Origin: a bacterium
GTDB taxonomy: Bacteria > Bacillota > Clostridia > Lachnospirales > Lachnospiraceae
Assembly (NCBI GenBank): GCA_023667365.1
Contig: JAMPAG010000014.1
Coordinates: 1 to 46,436, forward strand
Direction of reading: 5' to 3'
Length of the DNA: 46,436 nt
Under the pieces are notes generated by a model. That model saw only the letters and a list, made by a program, of their open reading frames with translations, was not told the origin of the DNA and searched no databases. Position numbers and translations under genes: made by a program. Positions 34,939 to 43,180 of the stretch are shown in pieces (the stretch's first letter is position 1; each line of letters begins with the position of its first letter).

Positions 34939-35202
34939 TCAGCCCTCCACAATTAAATATCGCCCGTCATCAATTGCAAACACCTCGGATGCGCCTAGAA
35001 TTTCCTGCTCCTTAGCGCCATCCACATCAATCCCTTCCTCATCAAAATATTCCCATACTTCTTTTGCGGAATCCACGACGACCGCCATGCAGTCCTCCAA
35101 AAATTCCTCCGCTTCCTTTCTTGTTTCCGCAACGCGCTCTGGAAAAAGCTGCCCCTGCTTTTCCAAAAACGCGTCCAATACGGCATTGTCATAAATCTGC
35201 AT
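34939..35202 (-). CDS. Small acidic hypothetical protein, 87 aa
   Basis: The ATG at 35202 has AAAGGAG eight bases upstream; an earlier in-frame start lacks one. The protein is acidic and helical (YDNAVLDAFLEKQGQLFP, then RKEAEEFLEDCMAVVVDSAKEVWEYFDEEG), ending in a short strand region (EVFAIDDGRYLIVEG). No signal peptide. It is paired with the small membrane protein downstream. Function unknown. Confidence 0.75.
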   Translation of the reverse strand: MQIYDNAVLDAFLEKQGQLFPERVAETRKEAEEFLEDCMAVVVDSAKEVWEYFDEEGIDVDGAKEQEILGASEVFAIDDGRYLIVEG

Positions 35203-35233
35203 CTCTGTGCTCCTTTCTGCTTTCATCCTCTTT

Positions 35234-35255
35234 GGCAATTGTGAAACGCATCCGC
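35234..35255. repeat. Short GCG palindrome repeat, copy 5
   Basis: GGCAATTGTGAAACGCATCC, between the DUF3990 partner stop and the 87-aa gene. It matches the reverse complement of the copy at 19584. Confidence 0.5.
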
Positions 35256-35257
35256 TT

Positions 35258-35689
35258 CTATATCACGTCTCCTGCGCGATAACACTCTCTGATATAATCG
35301 CGCGGCTGATAATAAAAATCTGAGTTGTAATTTGAGATTGACTGATCGATCCATGACGTATATACCTCTATCAGCGTTCTGATGGGATCATCCGTACATA
35401 AATCTTCAATCAATCTCTCATAAACCTCGCCCACTGTCCAATAATCCGGCACCTCATACTTACATTCTGCCTCATTATCAAAACTTCCGACTGAAATACC
35501 GCAGGACGTGATAAACTCATCCGCTGTTTTCTCAATCGGCTCGCAATGCAGCACATCCGCATATTGATAAATGCGGCGTAATACGTTCTCGCCGAGCGCT
35601 AAAACGACATTTTCCCGCTTCTGCCGCTGCTGCCTGCCAATATATTCGATCAGACTACACAAAAAAAACAAGTTACTGTCATTCTTCAA
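35258..35689 (-). CDS. Partner protein of the DUF3990 gene, putative antitoxin
   Basis: 143 aa, starting at a TTG (35689) that overlaps the upstream stop region by 11 bases, with no strong ribosome site, so coupled translation is likely. Sequence blocks are LFFLCSLIEYIGRQQRQKR, ALGENVLRRIYQYADVLHCE, TADEFITSCGI and VPDYWTVGEVYERLIEDL. Proteins with this block order are, as I recall, found beside DUF3990/DUF3791 loci in clostridia. It is acidic and has no signal peptide or known enzyme motif. The antitoxin role is inferred only from the pairing, length and overlap. Confidence 0.65.
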   Translation of the reverse strand: MKNDSNLFFLCSLIEYIGRQQRQKRENVVLALGENVLRRIYQYADVLHCEPIEKTADEFITSCGISVGSFDNEAECKYEVPDYWTVGEVYERLIEDLCTDDPIRTLIEVYTSWIDQSISNYNSDFYYQPRDYIRECYRAGDVI

Positions 35690-36155
35690 TGTTCACTTCA
35701 CATCCTCTCAAAAAAGTCAGAGTTGACAACGCCTTCACAGTATGAAAGCTGATCTGGTGCGTTGGTCTCTTAAATTTTGCCAATGCCCAAAAAGCCTCGC
35801 GCGAAATTTTTCCGTCCACAAAATTTTGCACATAATTGAAAATGGTATCATTTGCCATCGGTCCCTCTACAATATCATAAGAATGCGCTTTCCCCAGCCT
35901 GCAGGAGACGATAAAATCCAACCATTCTTCTGTCATTTCTGAAAACTTCAATATTTTCAGCGTTTCATCCGGCGTATAGGCATACTCGTTTATCACTCCC
36001 GTATTTTGATAGCGTACCGCCCAACGCTTCGCCTGTTCTTTTAACAGCGTGCAATAAAAACCATAATAAAAATCCTTATGAAATTTTGTAATACGAATTT
36101 CCGGGTATTCCACAAGCTGTCTGCTGCCGTGATATAAAATCATATTGTGATCCAC
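35679..36155 (-). CDS. DUF3990 protein, ADP-ribosyltransferase-like, putative toxin
   Basis: About 158 aa. The family core is clear: MILYHGSRQLVEYPEIR, then KDFYYGFYCTLLKEQAKRWA, DFIVSCRLGKAHSYDIVEG and PTHQISFHTVKALSTLTFL. The YHGS start, the GFYxT-x-x-x-QAxxWA helix and the QISF strand correspond to the H-[ST]-[QE] layout of ADP-ribosyltransferase folds (H in YHGS, Q in HQISF). The GTG at 36155 has GGGAG ten bases upstream; the ATG at 36143, where homologues usually begin, is an alternative with a poor site. If active, it would modify a cytoplasmic target with ADP-ribose. The overlap with the 143-aa partner suggests a toxin-antitoxin pair. Confidence 0.75.
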   Translation of the reverse strand: MDHNMILYHGSRQLVEYPEIRITKFHKDFYYGFYCTLLKEQAKRWAVRYQNTGVINEYAYTPDETLKILKFSEMTEEWLDFIVSCRLGKAHSYDIVEGPMANDTIFNYVQNFVDGKISREAFWALAKFKRPTHQISFHTVKALSTLTFLRGCEVNIEE

Positions 36156-36218
36156 GCCTTTATTACTCCCTTTTTTTTCAAACACAACGGTTTCTCCTGC
36201 CCCAATATTTCTTTTTTC

Positions 36219-37841
36219 TCAACTTTCGCAAAACGTATCCCGCAGCACCTGGTACACACCCTTTTGCGTATAATCGGGGCACCGGTGGTTTGCCGCCCGT
36301 TTGACTGCGTCGCAGGCGTTCTCCACCGCATAGCTCATGCCCGCCGCCTTCATCATGCCGATGTCGTTCTCGTTGTCCCCGAACGCCATCGTCTCCTCGT
36401 AACTGACGTCAAAATATGTCTGCACAAAACGGATGGCGTTTCCCTTATCCACTGCCGCATCCATGAAATCAATCCACTCTTCTCCCGCCATGCAGACCTT
36501 GACATGTTCCTTCCAGCGCGGAATCATTTCCTGCTCCGCCACCCGGCGGACACTGCCGTTACGGTGCATCGCGCATTTGATGATCTGCGGATCGTTTTTT
36601 AACACATCCGGCACGACCTCCATCTTGTTATGGTAACTGTCCCGGATGAGCGCGATAAACTGCTCGTCCCGACTCTCTAAGAGACTTCCCTGCGGCGTCG
36701 ATACCACAAACTCATACCCTTCTCCGCAGGCGCGCATCTGGCGGATGATCTCATGCGCCTGCTCTCTTTGCATATCCGTCACGGAAAGCGTCTTCCCCTG
36801 ATAGACGATATGCGCGCCGTTTTCTGCGATATAGATCAGATGTTCACCGGCGTCGGCAAACATCCTGTGGATGCTGTGATACTGCCGCCCGCTCGCCACA
36901 CAGCACAAAATTCCCTGCTCCGTCAGCCGCCGGAGCATCTGAACGATTTCCGGGTAAACTTCCGGTGACGAATCTTTCACCAGCGTGCCGTCAATATCCG
37001 TGGCGACAAGACGGATACGCCCGCCTGCACCCTGCCCGTCCGGTCCGCCGTTAACACCCGCCGCGACAGAACAATTGCGCCCGCCTGCACCCTGCCCGCC
37101 CGGTCCGCCCGGTCCGCCGTCAGCATCCGCTCCGCCAAGACGGTCACGCCTGCCTGCGCTCTCGCTCTGTCCGCCCAGCCTGCCGATCTCCTGCACAAGA
37201 CGCGCAAGCGGCAGACCGACCACATTACAATAGTCCCCCGCGATCCGGCTCACATACGCCGCAAAAGAGCCTTGAATGCCATAGGCACCCGCCTTGTCAA
37301 GCGGCTCTCCCGTGCGCACATATTCCTCGACCTGCTCCCGCGTCATCGGCACGAACGTCACTTCCGTACATTCATAAAAACACCTTTGCCCGCATGGAGA
37401 CAGCAAGGTTACGCCGGTATAGACCTGATGCGTCCGTCCCTGCAGACGCATGAGCATCCGCACGGCGTCCTGCGCATCCTTCGGCTTTCCCAAGACCGTA
37501 CCGTCAACGGCGACGATCGTATCCGCCGCAAGGACAAGATACGGTTTTTCGCCGCATTCACGCCGCTGTATGTCCGCATGACCTTCCGCCGCACCACGCT
37601 CTTCGCTGAATACACAACTCTCTGCCTTGCGCTCCGCCAGATACCGCGCAAGCGCCGCATCCGCTTTCATTTTCGCAAGCTCCATAACGATCCGTTCCGG
37701 CGCAGTCTGTGTCGTCCTCTCCTCGCCGCCGCCCGCAAGCACCCGGAATGCAATGCCGATCTGCGCCAAAAGCTCCTTTCGCCGCGGCGACGCCGACGCT
37801 AATATGATTTCGTATTTTTTGTTAATCTCCTCGATTTTCAC
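36219..37841 (-). CDS. Maf nucleotide pyrophosphatase fused to a Cof-type HAD phosphatase
   Basis: About 540 aa from a GTG at 37841, just before the Maf domain; longer in-frame starts would add a basic stretch that shadows ppk. Residues 10-215 are Maf: YEIILASASPRRKELL, VLAADTIVAVDGTVLGKPKD and EPLDKAGAYGIQGSF, a complete nucleotide pyrophosphatase for non-canonical or modified nucleotides. A Gly-rich linker follows. Residues about 275-535 are HAD: VATDIDGTLVKD, CVASGRQ and AFGDNENDIGMMKAAGMSY. The fusion could couple release of a nucleoside monophosphate to its dephosphorylation. The linker carries decayed copies of the HAD start. No stop codon or frameshift interrupts the joint. Confidence 0.88.
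   Translation of the reverse strand: MKIEEINKKYEIILASASPRRKELLAQIGIAFRVLAGGGEERTTQTAPERIVMELAKMKADAALARYLAERKAESCVFSEERGAAEGHADIQRRECGEKPYLVLAADTIVAVDGTVLGKPKDAQDAVRMLMRLQGRTHQVYTGVTLLSPCGQRCFYECTEVTFVPMTREQVEEYVRTGEPLDKAGAYGIQGSFAAYVSRIAGDYCNVVGLPLARLVQEIGRLGGQSESAGRRDRLGGADADGGPGGPGGQGAGGRNCSVAAGVNGGPDGQGAGGRIRLVATDIDGTLVKDSSPEVYPEIVQMLRRLTEQGILCCVASGRQYHSIHRMFADAGEHLIYIAENGAHIVYQGKTLSVTDMQREQAHEIIRQMRACGEGYEFVVSTPQGSLLESRDEQFIALIRDSYHNKMEVVPDVLKNDPQIIKCAMHRNGSVRRVAEQEMIPRWKEHVKVCMAGEEWIDFMDAAVDKGNAIRFVQTYFDVSYEETMAFGDNENDIGMMKAAGMSYAVENACDAVKRAANHRCPDYTQKGVYQVLRDTFCES
37005..37160 (-). repeat. Tandem repeats encoding the Maf-HAD linker
   Basis: CGCCCGCCTGCACCCTGCCC occurs at 37018 and 37078, an exact 60-base period, with a third, more diverged copy around 37117-37160. 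Each repeat includes a variant of the HAD motif-I region: functional DIDG, then GVNG, then DADG. Confidence 0.8.
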
Positions 37842-37932
37842 GCCTTTTCCCGCTCTCCTACCTGATTCGGATGTCAAAGACCTGCTCATAAAACGTTTCC
37901 CGGCAGATTGCAGGGCTTTTGACACTTCCATC

Positions 37933-40065
37933 TTACGCTTCGGACACATGCGTCTCCGGAATGAATATCCGCTCGTTGACTGCCGTATCCTTCTGCTTTG
38001 CGGCCGCCTTTGCCTCTTTGCAGAAACTGTCCTGACAGCAGAGCGCTTCCCTGCCGCGGCGCTCCGCCTTGACATAACTTCCGTCGCTCTGGCAGATGTG
38101 CGCCTTGACATTGTCTTTTAGCTGTACCTCTAAAATGTGATACGCCTGCGCCTTCAATTCCTCATCCTCAATCGGAAAAAGAATTTCCACGCGCCGCTCT
38201 AAGTTTCTCGGCATCCAGTCCGCGCTTCCCATGTAAATCTCCGGTTTCCCGTCATTTTCAAAGTAAAAAATCCGCGCATGCTCCAAAAAATTACCGACAA
38301 TGGAACGCACATGAATGTTCTCGCTCACACCGGGAATCCCCACTTTCAGACAGCAGATGCCGCGCACGATCAGCTCCACCGTAACGCCTGCGCAGGACGC
38401 CTCGTACAACGCCTCGATCACATCACGGTCGCAGAGAGAATTGACCTTGGCAATGATGCGCCCCTGATTTCCATTTCTTGCCTGCTCCGTCTCCCTGCGG
38501 ATCAGATAAAGAAAACGCTGCTTTAACCAAAGCGGCGCAAGCGCCAGCTTGTTCCATGAAAGCGGTTCGGAATAACCGGACAGCATATTGAACACCGCCG
38601 TCGCATCCTCCCCGATCTCCTCATTGCAGGTGAACAGTCCCGTATCCGTGTAAATCTTCGCGGTCGCGTCGTTGTAATTGCCCGTTCCAAGATGTACATA
38701 CCGGCGGATCCCGTCTTCCTCCCGTCTGACAACAAGTGTTATTTTACTGTGCGTTTTCAAGCCGACCAGACCGTAGATTACGTGACAGCCCGCTTTCTCC
38801 AGCTTCTTTGCCCACACAATATTATGTTCCTCATCGAAGCGCGCTTTCAGCTCCACAAGCACAGAAACCTGCTTTCCGTTGTCCGCCGCCTGCGCCAATG
38901 CCGCAATGATCGGCGAATTGCCGCTGACGCGGTACAGGGTCTGCTTGATGGCGAGCACATCGGGATCTTTTGCCGCCGTCTTAATAAAATCGACCACCGG
39001 CAGAAACGACTGATACGGATGGTGCAGCAGAATATCTCCTTTTTTGATCTGTTCAAAAATATCCGCATCGGGCGGCAGTTTCGGATGATTCTGCGGGCAG
39101 TATTCCTCCCGCTTCAAATGTTCAAAGCCCTCCAGCCCGTACATTTTCATTAAAAAAGTAAGATCGAGCGGCCCGTTGATCTCATAAATTTCCTCCGTGC
39201 TGATCGCCAGCTCCCGCTGAATTACTTTTAGAAGCCGCTCATCCATTCCCGCCTCGACCTCTAAGCGGATCGCCTGCCCCCACTGACGTTTTTTTAACTG
39301 CTTCTCAATCTCCTTTAACAGATCTTCCGCCTCGTCCTCCTCGATCGTCAGGTCTGCATTCCGCATGATCCGGAATGGATGTGCACAAATTATATCGTAA
39401 TTTAAGAAAAGTTTCCTTATGTTTCGTTCAATGACTTCTTCTAACAGAATCACACTGATTCCGTTTTCCCCCGCCGGCAGCGGGATGATGCGCGGCAGAA
39501 CGCTCGGCACCTGCACGGTGGCAAATTCCGGCTCCTCCTCTTTTCCTTTCTTTAATAAAAGAGCGCCGATGTTCAGCGATTTGTTGCGGATCAGCGGGAA
39601 CGGCCGGGAGGAATCCACCGCCATCGGCGTGAGTACGGGATAAATATTGTCCTCAAAGTAGCGGTCAAGATATTCCCCTTCTTTTTTGGTCAATTCCTCA
39701 TGATGCTCGATCACGCGCAGTCCGTTTGCTTTTAGCTGCGGCACGAGCGAACGCCGGTAGACGGCATATTGCTCTTTGACGAGCGCATGCGTCTCTTCTT
39801 CTAATAAGGAAAGCTGTTGTTTCGGCGTATAGCCGGCAATATCCGTTTTCTTATAGCCCGCATTCACCATATCTTTCAAAGATGCGACGCGGATCATAAA
39901 AAACTCATCCAGATTTGAAGCGGTAATGCTCAAAAATTTTAGTCTCTCAAACAACGGATTCTGTTTATCCTTTGCCTCCGAAAGCACGCGCTTATTAAAC
40001 AGCAGCCAGCTTAACTCTCTGTTCGTATAATATGCCGGATTCCCAAAATCAACCGATTCTGCCAT
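37933..40065 (-). CDS. ppk: Polyphosphate kinase PPK1
   Basis: 710 aa, full length. It polymerises the gamma phosphate of ATP into polyphosphate. The N-terminal domain begins YYTNRELSWLLFNKRVLSEA. The phospholipase-D-like catalytic half has LAIKQTLYRVSGNSPI, KARFDEEHNIVWAKKLE, His439 in GLKTHSKITLV (the autophosphorylated His position) and the second conserved His596 in FLEHARIFYF, then GSADWMPRNLERRVE. About 40 residues beyond the usual end form a Cys-rich basic tail (REALCCQDSFCKEAKAAAK). AAAGGCAGGG precedes the ATG. It follows ppx by 35 bases, so synthesis and breakdown of polyphosphate are co-encoded. Confidence 0.96.
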   Translation of the reverse strand: MAESVDFGNPAYYTNRELSWLLFNKRVLSEAKDKQNPLFERLKFLSITASNLDEFFMIRVASLKDMVNAGYKKTDIAGYTPKQQLSLLEEETHALVKEQYAVYRRSLVPQLKANGLRVIEHHEELTKKEGEYLDRYFEDNIYPVLTPMAVDSSRPFPLIRNKSLNIGALLLKKGKEEEPEFATVQVPSVLPRIIPLPAGENGISVILLEEVIERNIRKLFLNYDIICAHPFRIMRNADLTIEEDEAEDLLKEIEKQLKKRQWGQAIRLEVEAGMDERLLKVIQRELAISTEEIYEINGPLDLTFLMKMYGLEGFEHLKREEYCPQNHPKLPPDADIFEQIKKGDILLHHPYQSFLPVVDFIKTAAKDPDVLAIKQTLYRVSGNSPIIAALAQAADNGKQVSVLVELKARFDEEHNIVWAKKLEKAGCHVIYGLVGLKTHSKITLVVRREEDGIRRYVHLGTGNYNDATAKIYTDTGLFTCNEEIGEDATAVFNMLSGYSEPLSWNKLALAPLWLKQRFLYLIRRETEQARNGNQGRIIAKVNSLCDRDVIEALYEASCAGVTVELIVRGICCLKVGIPGVSENIHVRSIVGNFLEHARIFYFENDGKPEIYMGSADWMPRNLERRVEILFPIEDEELKAQAYHILEVQLKDNVKAHICQSDGSYVKAERRGREALCCQDSFCKEAKAAAKQKDTAVNERIFIPETHVSEA

Positions 40066-40100
40066 AGCACTGCCCTGCCTTTCCCCATTCTCACATTTCC

Positions 40101-41651
40101 TCAGATTTTCTTCTCGGACTTCCGATGAATGACCGGTCTGACGCTGTATACCTCTTCAAAGAAATCCGCCCTGTTGCGAAACAGTCCTTTTTCTAAGGTA
40201 ATATCCGTCGCAGAATCCACATAGAGCAGCAATTCCTGCTCCTTTAACTGCGCCTTGATATTCTTGAATTTCTGCTTGTGGCTGCGGTCAAGCCCGTTCG
40301 CCACGCGCAGGATTGCCGTCAGCTTTGCAATCACCAGATACACGCTTTTATCAATATTTTCGTTTTCCGAAAATTCCCCATAGGTCGAGAATTCCAAATG
40401 GTTGTATTTTACCACATTCGCCACGATTACCCGCTCCGTATGGGACAATCCGATGATTTCCGTAGAAAGAATGATGCTGTAGGAGCATTCGCTCACATTC
40501 GTCAGGCTGATGTATTTTCCACAGTCATGCAGACGCGTCGCGATTTGCAATAACAGTCGTTCTCTTTTCCCCAGCCCATGAATCTTCTTCATGCTGTCGT
40601 AAATCGTAAGTGCAATGGATTCCAGCGTATCGCTCCTTTTCCGGCTTCCCATATAGCGCTTGCTGATATTTTTGGCGCAGGCAATAATATCCTGTTCAAA
40701 ATCATGCGTGAACGAAATCAGCTTCGTGCGCTCCGCGTACTCATAGGCGATCCCGTCGCAGAGCGTCACGCCGGGCGCCCAGATCATGTTCGCGCCGCAC
40801 GTCTCCAAAACCTGCGCCGTGATGACCGCCGAAATGTATAGAAGATTGCTGTTTTCCTCGGAAATGCCAAGATGTTCGGCAATCTGGCTGTTGGTAGAAC
40901 GATCCATCCGCTCCATGAACTGTGCGTAAATCTCCTTATCGACATAACCCGGAGCCGGACCGCCGGGAATCCCCTTTTGCAGTACCATGGAAATATAGTC
41001 GTCCACGACGATGATATGCCTGATCGCACCGTCCTTCAGATAGAGTTTCTTGAACACGGCAAGCTGATTGTCGATCATTTCCCTGAGCAGCTCATGAACC
41101 TGACTGCGCTTGGGATTGAGTCTTTGCAGATTATCGTTCAGTCGCAGCACGCCGAGACGCATATTCTGGGTTGTCACGAGCGTATCTTTTTCGAAAAGAG
41201 AAAGCTGGATGGAACCGCCGCCGATGTCGGCGATCAGCGCGCCCTCCTCGATGATCCGGTTAAAATCCTCTCCTTTGGACGCAATCGCCTTATAATCGAG
41301 GAAACGCTGTTCCGAATTGCTGAGGAGACTGATCTCCACCCCCGTTCTCTGCTTGATCTGATCTAAAACAATGAGCACGTTGCGCGTCTCGCGCACGGCG
41401 CTCGTCCCGTACGCTTTGTAAGCGCCGACCTGATAGGTCTTCATCATATTGGTAAATTCCCGCAGCACCCTGCAAAGCTCATCCATATTGTCATAGCTGA
41501 TCTTACCGGAGGCATAGCTGTCCGTCCCCAGATCCAGCCGATGTCTGATATGGTCAATCTCCCGTAATTTGTTCTTTTTGGATATTTCAAAAATTTTCAT
41601 CGACAGCTCGTACGAGCCGACGTCGATCGCTGCAAAGGTCTTTACCGCCAT
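40101..41651 (-). CDS. ppx: Ppx/GppA exopolyphosphatase with C-terminal HD-like domain
   Basis: 516 aa, cytoplasmic. The ASKHA fold shows FAAIDVGSYELSMKIFE at the phosphate-1 loop, AYGTSAVRETRNVL, and ADIGGGSIQLSLFE at the phosphate-2 loop. The C-terminal half has an HD-type motif (LLQIATRLHDCGKYISLTNV), as in the long Ppx proteins. It releases phosphate from polyphosphate chain ends and may hydrolyse pppGpp. In the first motif Ser-Tyr-Glu stands where Ser/Thr-Asn-Ser is common, a mild deviation. AAAGGAG lies before the ATG. It is directly upstream of ppk. Confidence 0.93.
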   Translation of the reverse strand: MAVKTFAAIDVGSYELSMKIFEISKKNKLREIDHIRHRLDLGTDSYASGKISYDNMDELCRVLREFTNMMKTYQVGAYKAYGTSAVRETRNVLIVLDQIKQRTGVEISLLSNSEQRFLDYKAIASKGEDFNRIIEEGALIADIGGGSIQLSLFEKDTLVTTQNMRLGVLRLNDNLQRLNPKRSQVHELLREMIDNQLAVFKKLYLKDGAIRHIIVVDDYISMVLQKGIPGGPAPGYVDKEIYAQFMERMDRSTNSQIAEHLGISEENSNLLYISAVITAQVLETCGANMIWAPGVTLCDGIAYEYAERTKLISFTHDFEQDIIACAKNISKRYMGSRKRSDTLESIALTIYDSMKKIHGLGKRERLLLQIATRLHDCGKYISLTNVSECSYSIILSTEIIGLSHTERVIVANVVKYNHLEFSTYGEFSENENIDKSVYLVIAKLTAILRVANGLDRSHKQKFKNIKAQLKEQELLLYVDSATDITLEKGLFRNRADFFEEVYSVRPVIHRKSEKKI

Positions 41652-41807
41652 ATTCGATCATGCTCCTTTCCCGGTCCGCCTTCCTGCGCCGGTTTTCACT
41701 AAACTGTCCGCACAAAACGTTATTTCCCGACACGAAACGCCCCTCATCCGGCAAGCGTCCTGCGCCGTCACTTCTCACGTCCGGCAGGCGCCAACCATCC
41801 TGCATCA

Positions 41808-43094
41808 TTACTGTCCCACGCCCAGCAGATGGTCGATAAACTGCTGTGCCAGACGCCCCGATCTGCCTCCATGCGCCAGTTCCCACTGGTTCGCCTGCAG
41901 CAGAAGTTCCTCCTTCGGCATGGTGACGCCGTTCCGCTCGGCAAGCGCCAGCACGATCTGTTCAAACTCCTGCTTATCGGGCGCGCCGAAATAGATCGTC
42001 ACGCCGAACCGCGATACGAGCGACAGCTTCTCCTGCACCGTATCATTCGTATGAAGTTCCTCGTCGCGCTCCGCCTTATCCCGGAAGCTTTCGCGGATCA
42101 GATGCCGCCTGTTCGACGTCGCATAGATCAATACATTCTTAGGACGCTTCTCCAAGCCGCCCTCAATGACTGCTTTCAGATATTTATATTCCGTCTCAAA
42201 TTCCTCAAAGCTGAGATCGTCCATATAAATAATGAATTTATAGTTCCGGTTTTTAATCTGCGAAATCACGTCGTTCAGACACTGAAACTGGTGTTTATAC
42301 AACTCGATGATGCGCAGTCCCCTGTCATAATATTGATTCAGGATTCCCTTGATACAGGAGGATTTTCCGGTTCCCGCATCCCCGAACAGCAGACAGTTAT
42401 TCGCATTCCTGCCCGATACAAACGCTTCCGTATTGTCCGTCAGCTTCTTCTTGGCAAGCTCATAGCCGATCAAATCGTCTAAATGAACATGTTGAATGTT
42501 TAATATAGGTTTAATAAATGTGCCTGTCTCCTGCGCTTCCACGCGGAATGCCTTATGGAGTCCGAATCTGCCGACGCCGTATTCCTGATAAAACTGCGTC
42601 AACACGTTTTTGATTTCCTGCGCTGTCGCACATTCCCCAAGCCACTGCGCAAGCGTGCAGATCCGGTCTCTGATCCGTGTATTGTACACATGCCCCGCCG
42701 TCTCGCACCGCTCATAATGCTCCACCATGGAAAACGCGGGAACGGAAAGCCGCCGCATCATCGTTCCGAAATCGTAGGTGAAAAACTCCCCGATGATTTC
42801 CAGATCATGCGCCGCCGCATCGTCCAGCGTTCCCTTGATACCGCCCACGATCTCACACGACATACTGTACGGATTCTCATCATTCACAAGCAGATCGGCA
42901 AGGTAGCAATGCCAGACGTTCCCATAAAAACCGCGCTCCGCCGCACAGGTCAAAAGCCCGCTCACACAGCCCGAAGCAATGGCGGAAAGCTCTTCATTAT
43001 CCCGATCCTCATATCGGTGAACCAGATGCGCCATGGACGTAAAGAGCGTATCGTTCAACGCTCCCCGATAAATCAATAACTGCTGTTCTTTCAT
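41808..43094 (-). CDS. DUF815-family ATPase
   Basis: About 428 aa from an ATG at 43094 (AGGAAAGG twelve bases upstream). Upstream in-frame starts, including a TTG overlapping the pheA stop, lack good sites. The first 200 residues are helical and unassigned. The AAA-like ATPase then shows Walker A LLFGDAGTGKSSCIKGIL, Walker B FIIYMDDLSFEEFE, sensor LIYATSNRRHLIRESF and arginine-rich late motifs (VSRFGVTIYFGAPD). It is cytoplasmic. DUF815 proteins are AAA ATPases of unknown substrate. The gene lies between pheA and the polyphosphate genes on one strand; the 156-base gap to ppx leaves co-transcription open. Confidence 0.85.
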   Translation of the reverse strand: MKEQQLLIYRGALNDTLFTSMAHLVHRYEDRDNEELSAIASGCVSGLLTCAAERGFYGNVWHCYLADLLVNDENPYSMSCEIVGGIKGTLDDAAAHDLEIIGEFFTYDFGTMMRRLSVPAFSMVEHYERCETAGHVYNTRIRDRICTLAQWLGECATAQEIKNVLTQFYQEYGVGRFGLHKAFRVEAQETGTFIKPILNIQHVHLDDLIGYELAKKKLTDNTEAFVSGRNANNCLLFGDAGTGKSSCIKGILNQYYDRGLRIIELYKHQFQCLNDVISQIKNRNYKFIIYMDDLSFEEFETEYKYLKAVIEGGLEKRPKNVLIYATSNRRHLIRESFRDKAERDEELHTNDTVQEKLSLVSRFGVTIYFGAPDKQEFEQIVLALAERNGVTMPKEELLLQANQWELAHGGRSGRLAQQFIDHLLGVGQ

Positions 43095-43180
43095 AATGAT
43101 CACACGCCTTTCCTTCCTAAATCGACAAACGACAGTCCCATCCTGTCGCTGTCTGCAAAGAATGACCGCCCGGTCCTTCT

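Noticed and set aside
37842..38111. Arg/Ser-rich 90-residue extension before the Maf domain
   Set aside because: Most of it is the shadow of the ppk 3' end; homologues of Maf begin just before ILASASPRR.
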